The notes under the pieces are model-generated. The model made no database searches. It saw nothing but the letters and a program-made list of their open reading frames with translations, and was not told the DNA's origin. From Streptomyces sp. GS7 (GTDB taxonomy: Bacteria; Actinomycetota; Actinomycetes; Streptomycetales; Streptomycetaceae), in the NCBI RefSeq assembly GCF_009834125.1, contig NZ_CP047146.1:372001-436000 (forward strand): DNA of 64,000 bases, written 5' to 3'. Position numbers and translations under genes: made by a program. Shown here piece by piece: positions 58,818 to 64,000 of this stretch; the stretch's first letter is position 1; every line of letters starts with the position of its first letter.

Positions 58818-59273
58818 ATGGATGCACGGATGAAGAACCCCGCGGTGGTCATTCCGGAGGCCATGCAGCCGCTTCTCAACGTGGCGAAGGCGACCCGCAG
58901 CGGCGGGGTGCCGGAGGAGACGCTGGAGCTGGTGCACCTGCGGGCGAGCCAGATCAACGGTTGCAGCTTCTGCGTCGACGGCGGGGTCAAGAGCGCCCGC
59001 AAGGCGGGGGTCGCCGACGACAAGCTGTTCGCGGTGGCGGCCTGGCGGGAGGCGCCGTACTTCACCGACGCCGAGCGCGCCGCCCTGGAGCTGGCCGAGC
59101 ACGCCACCCGCCTCGCCGACCGGTCCGACCCGGTGCCGGACGCGGTCTGGGACGCGGCCGCCCGGCACTTCGACGAGCGCCAGCTGGCGTCCCTCGTCCT
59201 GACCATCGGGCTGACGAACCTGTTCAACCGCCTCAACGCCACGACCCGGCAACCCGCCGGTGCCGGCTGGTGA
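58818..59273 (+). CDS. Carboxymuconolactone decarboxylase/AhpD-like protein
   Basis: A 151-residue all-helical CMD-family protein. The CxxC motif is in ASQINGCSFCVDGGVKSARK. The usual pattern is CxxCxxxH, but the His position is Gly here. FAVAAWREAPYFTDAERAAL and LVLTIGLTNLFNRLN are conserved. AhpD-like members act as peroxidase partners; without the His the proton relay would be changed. The ATG at 58818 has AAGGAGA upstream. Single gene behind the menaquinone reductase. Confidence 0.88.
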   Translation: MDARMKNPAVVIPEAMQPLLNVAKATRSGGVPEETLELVHLRASQINGCSFCVDGGVKSARKAGVADDKLFAVAAWREAPYFTDAERAALELAEHATRLADRSDPVPDAVWDAAARHFDERQLASLVLTIGLTNLFNRLNATTRQPAGAGW

Positions 59274-59345
59274 TCGAGGCACGACCGACGCGGGGCCGCT
59301 CCGGACGGGGCGGCCCTTCCGCGTACCGCACAGCCTGTGGACAGG

Positions 59346-59540
59346 CGGTACGCGGACATCCGGTCTGCGGAGATCCGGTCTGTGGAGATCCGGTCTGTGG
59401 AGATCCGGTCTGCGGAGATCCGGTCTGTGGAGATCCAGTCTGTAGGCATCCGGTCTGTGGAGATCCGGTCTGCGGAGATCCGGTCTGTGGAGATCCAGTC
59501 TGTAGGCATCCGGTCTGTGGAGATCCGGTCTGTGGGCGTC
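59346..59540. repeat. 15-bp tandem array with 60-bp higher-order unit
   Basis: Thirteen head-to-tail units of 15 bp, mostly CGGTCTGTGGAGATC or CGGTCTGCGGAGATC, with variants CAGTCTGTAGGCATC. Positions 59401-59460 and 59461-59520 are identical 60-bp blocks, so the array grew recently by unequal exchange or slippage of four units. All six frames stay open. On the plus strand it would code for (A/V)EIRS repeats, on the minus strand for RISTD-type repeats; neither has a convincing start. Confidence 0.95.
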
Positions 59541-59694
59541 GGCGGCGGGTGCACCGTTCCTGTCGGTGGTGGCGAAGCCGCCGCCGGTTCCAACCCCCAT
59601 GACCCGCAAGGTAATTGAGGCAACCTCGCCGGCCCGGCAGCCTGGTCGGTGTCACGCACTGGTCGACGTGATCGACGTAACGGGAGGAAACGCC

Positions 59695-60513
59695 ATGTTC
59701 TTCGAGGGCCACGACGGGACCCGCCTCTGGTACGAGGACTACGGGCAGGGCGAGACGCTGGTGTTCGTGTCGAGTGCGATGCTCCCCACCGACATGTGGG
59801 AGTACCAGATCCCCTTCTTCGTCGAGCGGGGCTTTCGCTGCGTCGCCTTCGACCGGCGCGGGCACGGCCGCTCGGACCGGCCCTCGTCCGGCTACGACTA
59901 CGACTCGACCGCCGACGACCTCGCCGCCCTCCTGGAGCACCTCGATCTGCGCGAGGTCACCCTCGTCGGGCACTCGATGGGCGGTGCGGAGATCGCCCGC
60001 TTTCTGGCCCGGCACGGTTCCGGCCGGGTCGCCCGCGCCGCGTTCGTCGCCGCGATGCTGCCCTTCCTGAAGCTGACGGACGACAATCCGTCCGGGGTGC
60101 CACAGGCCGCGTTCGAGGCGTCCCTCGCGCTGCTGCGGACCGACCGGCCCAGGTGGATGGCCCGCCAGGCGCAGGTCTTCTTCGCCACCCACCTGGGCGA
60201 CAACGACATCTCGCCCCTCATGGTCGACCTCACGATCGCGCAGTGCCTGTCGTGCGCGCCGTACGCGACGCTCCAGGTGCAGCAGGCGATCTTCCACACC
60301 GACCACCGGGCGGGGCTGCGCGGGATCGACGTCCCGACGCTGATCGTGCACGGCGCGGCCGACTTCTCCGCGCCGGTCGACGTCACCGGCCGGCGTACCG
60401 CCGAGCTGATACCGGGCGCCGTCTACAAGGAGTACCCGACAGCCGGCCACGGCATCTACGCCAGCCACCACGCTCGGCTCAACGCCGACCTGCTGGAGTT
60501 CCTCACCGGCTGA
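59695..60513 (+). CDS. Alpha/beta hydrolase (esterase/perhydrolase type)
   Basis: A 272-residue soluble enzyme with the complete triad: Ser in LVGHSMGGAEIARFL, Asp in VHGAADFSAPVDVTG and His in PTAGHGIYASHHARL. FDRRGHGRSDRPSSGYDYD is typical of the non-haem chloroperoxidase/arylesterase group. The ATG at 59695 has GGGAGG at 8 bp. Substrate unknown. It is convergent with the next gene; the 22 bp between the stops contain three copies of GATCACCGGC. Confidence 0.9.
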   Translation: MFFEGHDGTRLWYEDYGQGETLVFVSSAMLPTDMWEYQIPFFVERGFRCVAFDRRGHGRSDRPSSGYDYDSTADDLAALLEHLDLREVTLVGHSMGGAEIARFLARHGSGRVARAAFVAAMLPFLKLTDDNPSGVPQAAFEASLALLRTDRPRWMARQAQVFFATHLGDNDISPLMVDLTIAQCLSCAPYATLQVQQAIFHTDHRAGLRGIDVPTLIVHGAADFSAPVDVTGRRTAELIPGAVYKEYPTAGHGIYASHHARLNADLLEFLTG

Positions 60514-60535
60514 TCACCGGCCGATCACCGGCCGA

Positions 60536-61381
60536 TCACCGGCTGACGGGAAACCCGTTGGCCCGGGCGGGCAGTGGTGTCCGGCGGGCCGGGGCGGTCA
60601 GCCGGTCGGCGCCCGCGGGGACCGGCACCGCCGCGAAGATCGCGTCCTGCTTCGCCTGGAGTTCGCGGACCTTCTCCGGCGGGGTGCCGGGCAGCCGCTG
60701 CTCCTCGTAGATCTTGTGGGTCTCCAGTTGGGCGGCCTTGCTCTGCGGGGTGTGGAACTGGACCTCGAAGACCTGTCCCGAGTGGGGTGCGCGCCAGGCG
60801 GAGTTGACCGCCTTGTAGCCCTTGGCGCGGCCCCAGGTGTCGGACCAGCGGGCGCTGTCGTTGCCCCAGGCGGACAGCAGTCCGGCGGCGACGATGACGC
60901 CTTGGGTGTACTGCCCGGTCGGCCACTGAAGTGTGTAGCGGACCGAGTCGTTGATCTGGGAAAGCGAGGTCTCCACGGGCTGCCCGGGGGTCTCCAGCAT
61001 CCGGGTGGCGACCTTGCGCTTGAGCGAGTCCGGGGACTTCAGCCGCTGGTCGAAGCCGATGAGTTGGGCATGGCTGAGCAGTGCGGCGGCGCGGACCTGG
61101 GGGCTGATGGAGCGCTCCGCCCGACGCGCGCGGGCGAGGAACGCGTCGACCTTCTTGTTGTCGTCGGCGCTGAGCCGGAGTCCGTCCTGGCTCCAGCCGC
61201 CGGGGCCGGTGGCGCGGGGCTGTGCGGAGGGGGCAGGGACGGGGCCGTGCGGCGGCGCGGCCGGGGACGCGGTGGCGGTGTGCACGGCGCCCATGCCCAG
61301 CGCGGTGGCCAGTGCGGTGGCCAGCGCGGCCCGGGTGACGGCGCGGCGGGCGGTGGCCCGGCCGGTGCGGTACGGGGTCAT
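60536..61381 (-). CDS. Secreted ATP nucleotide 3'-pyrophosphokinase-like protein (RelA/SpoT fold)
   Basis: A 281-residue exported protein. A signal peptide (AALATALATALGMGAVHTATA) comes first. The mature part resembles the (p)ppGpp synthetase fold: FDQRLKSPDSLKRKVATRML, INDSVRYTLQWPTGQYTQGV, KGYKAVNSAWRAP and FEVQFHTPQSKAAQLETHKI. Streptomyces are known to secrete enzymes of this type that put pyrophosphate from ATP on the 3'-OH of nucleotides. Start ATG 61381; the ribosome-binding site AGAGAGG is rather far. It is not membrane-bound. Function outside the cell is not known. Confidence 0.85.
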   Translation of the reverse strand: MTPYRTGRATARRAVTRAALATALATALGMGAVHTATASPAAPPHGPVPAPSAQPRATGPGGWSQDGLRLSADDNKKVDAFLARARRAERSISPQVRAAALLSHAQLIGFDQRLKSPDSLKRKVATRMLETPGQPVETSLSQINDSVRYTLQWPTGQYTQGVIVAAGLLSAWGNDSARWSDTWGRAKGYKAVNSAWRAPHSGQVFEVQFHTPQSKAAQLETHKIYEEQRLPGTPPEKVRELQAKQDAIFAAVPVPAGADRLTAPARRTPLPARANGFPVSR

Positions 61382-61449
61382 CGGAGTGCGGATTCCTCTC
61401 TGCGGGCCGTGTCGCTGATCAGTGGCGGTACGGCTGCCGCATGGCGGTC

Positions 61450-61492
61450 GTCGTAGTGCTGCCCGCCGGATGCCGGCGGGCAGCACTACGAC
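61450..61492. repeat. Perfect 20-bp inverted repeat
   Basis: GTCGTAGTGCTGCCCGCCGG, then ATG as loop, then the exact complement. It lies 69 bp upstream of the pyrophosphokinase start, in its probable leader. It has no T-run. It may be an attenuator or an mRNA-stabilising hairpin. Confidence 0.8.
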
Positions 61493-61632
61493 ACAGGACG
61501 AGAGGTGCAACGGGCGCGGTGCGCATCGGTGGCTGCGCGGACGGCCGTTCGGCCGGTACCTGACCGGATCGGTGCGCTGCGCGGCGCGAAACGCACGCCG
61601 GTCCGGCTGCCGGATGCCGGCCCCTACGGCAG

Positions 61633-61668
61633 AGGGCCGCCCCTCCCGAGCGGGGGAGGGGCGGCCCT
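61633..61668 (-). terminator. Terminator of the NlpC/P60 gene
   Basis: Perfect 15-bp arms AGGGCCGCCCCTCCC / GGGAGGGGCGGCCCT with a 6-nt loop, 27 bp after the NlpC/P60 stop on the minus strand. Confidence 0.75.
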
Positions 61669-61694
61669 TCAGGGCACTCCGGGGTGCGGCGGCC

Positions 61695-62492
61695 TCAGAG
61701 GACGCGCACCGCGCCGGTGGGCTCGTCGTAGCTGAGCGGGCGCTCGACGATGCCGGTGCTCGGGTTCTGGGCCCCGATGAAGTTGCCGCCGCCGACGTAG
61801 ACGGCGACGTGGTAGGCGCTGCCCGCGCTGCCCCAGTACAGGATGTCCCCGACCTGGAGGTTGCTGAGGCTGACCTGGGTGCCGGCGGTCGACTGGCTCT
61901 GCGAGACGCGCGGCAGGCTGACGCCGATCTGGGAGAACGCGGCCTGGGTGAGGCCGGAGCAGTCGTACGAGGACGGGCCGCTGGAGCCGAGCACGTACGC
62001 CTTGCCGAGCTGCGCCTTGAGGAAGGAGACGAGGGCGGCGGCGCTGCCGGTCGCGCTGCTGGAGGTGGAGAGCGAGGTGCGGTCGTCGGAGCGCGAGGCG
62101 CGGGTCTGCGCGGCGTCCTGGGCCTTGCGGGCCTCGTCGGCGGCCTTCTTCGCCTCGGCCTCGGCCTGGGCCTTCTTCTCGGCGGCGGCCTTCGCCTTGT
62201 TCGCCGCCTTGTCGGCCTTGGCGGCCGCGGCGTCCTGGAGCGCCTGGCGCTCGTAGGCGAACGCGGCCTGCTGGGCGGCGTCCGCGCTCTCGGTGGCACT
62301 GGTGGCCAGTGCTGCCGTGATGGTGGGCATCTCCTGGGTTTCGGAGACGGACTTCTCGAGGGCGTTGGCCGGCACGGTGGCGCCGGTTACCGCGAGGGTG
62401 AGGAAGCCACCGGTCACGCCCGCACGCAGGGCCCGCGAGGACGCGGAACGGCGGGGCTTCCGGTGGCTGGGTATGAGTGCGTTCGGGGACAT
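61695..62492 (-). CDS. Secreted NlpC/P60 peptidoglycan endopeptidase
   Basis: A 265-residue cell wall hydrolase. A signal sequence (GVTGGFLTLAVTGATVPANA) is followed by an Ala/Lys/Glu-rich coiled coil (about residues 60-130) and a C-terminal NlpC/P60 domain. The catalytic Cys is in YDCSGLTQAAFSQIG, the His in SAYHVAVYVGGGNF, and the third polar residue is probably near IGAQNP. It cuts peptide stems in peptidoglycan, for growth or spore germination. The ATG 62492 has a weak Shine-Dalgarno. Followed by a terminator. Confidence 0.92.
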   Translation of the reverse strand: MSPNALIPSHRKPRRSASSRALRAGVTGGFLTLAVTGATVPANALEKSVSETQEMPTITAALATSATESADAAQQAAFAYERQALQDAAAAKADKAANKAKAAAEKKAQAEAEAKKAADEARKAQDAAQTRASRSDDRTSLSTSSSATGSAAALVSFLKAQLGKAYVLGSSGPSSYDCSGLTQAAFSQIGVSLPRVSQSQSTAGTQVSLSNLQVGDILYWGSAGSAYHVAVYVGGGNFIGAQNPSTGIVERPLSYDEPTGAVRVL

Positions 62493-63261
62493 GGCACCAC
62501 GGCTATCAGGCCCCGCAGGTTGCTGCCAACAAAGGTGCAGTACGCCACACTTGACGCGTACGCGACGAATAAAACGGACTTTTGACTGCCCGTCGCCTCG
62601 CCCGCGCGATGTCCGGAATTCGCGATCATGTTCCTACGCACGGCATTTGGCGCTTCGTGCGGGCCCTGGCGGCGCTTATCACTTCCTCATCCGCCACGCC
62701 AAGGCTTCCCGGGCGTCAAGGACTTAGTGCTTCACGTCGCGTGGGATAGGTCACTTGTGAGTGTCCGTTATGTTCCCGTGACCGAGTGGCCGGCCGGTCG
62801 CCCGGTCGGGAGTCGGCCATCCGTCCGCCGGCTCCGTCCGGCGCGCTCGTGAATCGAGGCACGTACCGACGATCACGGCCGGGTCACGAGCGGATCACGT
62901 CTACGGGCCCGCCGCGTATATCAGTTGGTTTCGTCCGGGGCCAATTTGCCTGCACGGCACCTCATTTGATAATGGGATGCCTGGCCTGACCAGCGGTAAC
63001 CTTGGCGAATATCACCTCTAGTGATCACCGGCGAGCGTCGTGTAAGGGGATCATCGGGCATCCGGTTCCATGATCCTTCGTCAGGTGGTGAAGATCACAA
63101 AGTCGTTGCCGCACCCCGTGTCGCAGATCACAGAGCGACGGGCATAAGATGCAGGCATTCGGGCTTGTGAACTGCCTCACATAGGCACGATCTCCACGGG
63201 GCAGCCGGTAAGCCCGAGCGGACCGCCATCCAGTCATCGTCGACTGAAGGGAGCGAGGACG
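62493..63261. promoter_or_regulatory. Long divergent intergenic region, NlpC/P60 gene and nuo operon
   Basis: 769 bp without a gene. It serves the NlpC/P60 gene to the left and the nuo operon to the right. Many short dyads occur (CACTTGTGAGTG near 62753; GTGATCAC near 63019). TAAGAT (63145-63150) is a candidate -10 for nuo, followed by the Rex site at 63165. No ydaO-type (c-di-AMP) riboswitch consensus was found in the NlpC/P60 leader. Confidence 0.55.
63165..63182. promoter_or_regulatory. Rex operator upstream of nuoA
   Basis: TTGTGAACTGCCTCACAT fits the Rex consensus (TTGTGAANNNNTTCACAA) at nearly all constrained positions. It lies 79 bp upstream of the nuoA start, just downstream of a possible promoter. 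Rex senses the NADH/NAD+ ratio, and the nuo operon is a known Rex target in Streptomyces coelicolor. Confidence 0.8.
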
Positions 63262-63621
63262 GTGAACGCTTACGCGCCCATCCTCGTACTGGGAGCCCTC
63301 GGGGCAGGCTTTGCGATCTTCTCCGTGGTCATGGCCACGCTCATCGGCCCCCGGCGCTACAACCGGGCCAAGCTCGAAGCGTACGAATGCGGAATCGAGC
63401 CGACGCCACACCCGTCCGGTGGCGGTCGCTTCCCGATCAAGTACTACCTGACGGCGATGCTCTTCATCGTCTTCGACATCGAGATCGTCTTCCTCTATCC
63501 CTGGGCCGTCACCTTCGACGCCCTGGGGCTTTTCGGGCTCGTCGAGATGCTCCTCTTCGCGCTCACCGTCTTCGTCGCCTACGCCTACGTCTGGCGTCGC
63601 GGCGGCCTGGAATGGGACTAG
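63262..63621 (+). CDS. nuoA: NADH-quinone oxidoreductase subunit A
   Basis: Membrane subunit of respiratory complex I, 119 residues with three membrane segments (ILVLGALGAGFAIFSVVMAT, YYLTAMLFIVFDIEIVFLYP, LVEMLLFALTVFVAYAYVW). The conserved loop is KLEAYECGIEPTPHPSGGGR with the Cys that reports the active/deactive state in mitochondria. The GTG at 63262 follows GAGCGAGGA. First gene of the nuo operon; nuoB starts 9 bp after its stop. It transfers electrons from NADH to menaquinone, the product of the pathway in this window. Confidence 0.97.
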   Translation: MNAYAPILVLGALGAGFAIFSVVMATLIGPRRYNRAKLEAYECGIEPTPHPSGGGRFPIKYYLTAMLFIVFDIEIVFLYPWAVTFDALGLFGLVEMLLFALTVFVAYAYVWRRGGLEWD

Positions 63622-63630
63622 GGGGCACCA

Positions 63631-64000
<370 letters not shown>

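Noticed and set aside
59346..59540. CRISPR-like repeat array
   Set aside because: Units are directly adjacent with no spacers, and no cas genes are in the window.
59337..59618. ORF coding for (A/V)EIRS repeats, possible pentapeptide-repeat protein
   Set aside because: The unit does not fit the A(D/N)LxX pentapeptide consensus, there is no ribosome-binding site, all six frames are open, and the DNA is a simple 15-bp minisatellite.
62493..62900. ydaO (c-di-AMP) riboswitch before the NlpC/P60 gene
   Set aside because: Streptomyces cell wall hydrolases often have one, but the leader on the minus strand lacks the conserved AGCTAACC and GAGAGGAAG-type blocks.
63090..63110. Second Rex site (GGTGAAGATCACAAAG)
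   Set aside because: The half-sites TTGTG and TTCACC are too close together compared with the TTGTGA-N6-TCACAA spacing.

Overview
The window is a 64 kb piece of a high-GC actinobacterial chromosome, almost certainly Streptomyces. Coding is dense and strongly GC-biased, with frequent GTG and some TTG starts and several 4-bp GTGA start/stop overlaps. Streptomyces-typical families are present: DUF2637, DUF3558 lipoproteins, a WhiJ-like XRE/DUF397 module, CspA, and Tat-exported lipoproteins. Gene order matches the conserved core around the menaquinone genes and the nuo operon. No rRNA, tRNA, CRISPR array, phage or insertion sequence was recognised.

Layout. 0-8.3 kb: argS (cut by the window edge), a class I lysyl-tRNA synthetase, a DUF2637 membrane protein, two DUF3558 lipoproteins and an RtcB RNA ligase. 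8.7-15.7 kb: accessory metabolism, with two SDR enzymes, a YnfA membrane protein, a TetR/FAD-monooxygenase divergent pair with an operator array, a MazG-like protein and a DUF985 cupin. 16.2-24.1 kb: hemL and a phosphatase, then a Tat-exported deacetylase-like lipoprotein and the system II cytochrome c maturation operon (TlpA-like lipoprotein, CcdA, ResB, CcsB). 24.2-27.8 kb: a Tat-exported phospholipase C-type enzyme behind a candidate PHO box, DUF4291, a deaminase and a PLDc_N protein.

27.9-58.5 kb is dominated by the futalosine menaquinone pathway, scattered in small units: mqnL (UbiD-like) with mqnP, a UbiX flavin prenyltransferase beside an Lrp-type regulator, mqnE, mqnA, mqnC, menG, and a geranylgeranyl-reductase-type enzyme. 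mqnB and mqnD are not in the window. Between these lie a symporter preceded by a cysteine-rich leader peptide, an accessory patch with two TetR genes and a broken hydrolase (37-40 kb), a long-chain acyl-CoA synthetase, the WhiJ-like module, zinc-binding small proteins, cspA, an esterase and a Ser/Thr kinase. 58.8-62.5 kb carries a CMD/AhpD-like protein, an alpha/beta hydrolase, a secreted ATP nucleotide 3'-pyrophosphokinase-like protein and an NlpC/P60 endopeptidase. The window ends in nuoA-nuoB, the start of respiratory complex I, behind a good Rex operator match.

The common theme is aerobic respiration: menaquinone synthesis, heme synthesis (hemL), cytochrome c maturation and NADH dehydrogenase. 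Non-coding DNA is unusually rich in short tandem repeats, including a 15-bp array, a 19-bp array and a Streptomyces-type palindromic element inserted in frame in a gene. I found no clear undescribed multi-gene system. The best leads are the Cys leader and symporter, the secreted pyrophosphokinase-like enzyme, the repeats, and a 12-codon echo of the hemL start about 200 bp upstream of hemL.
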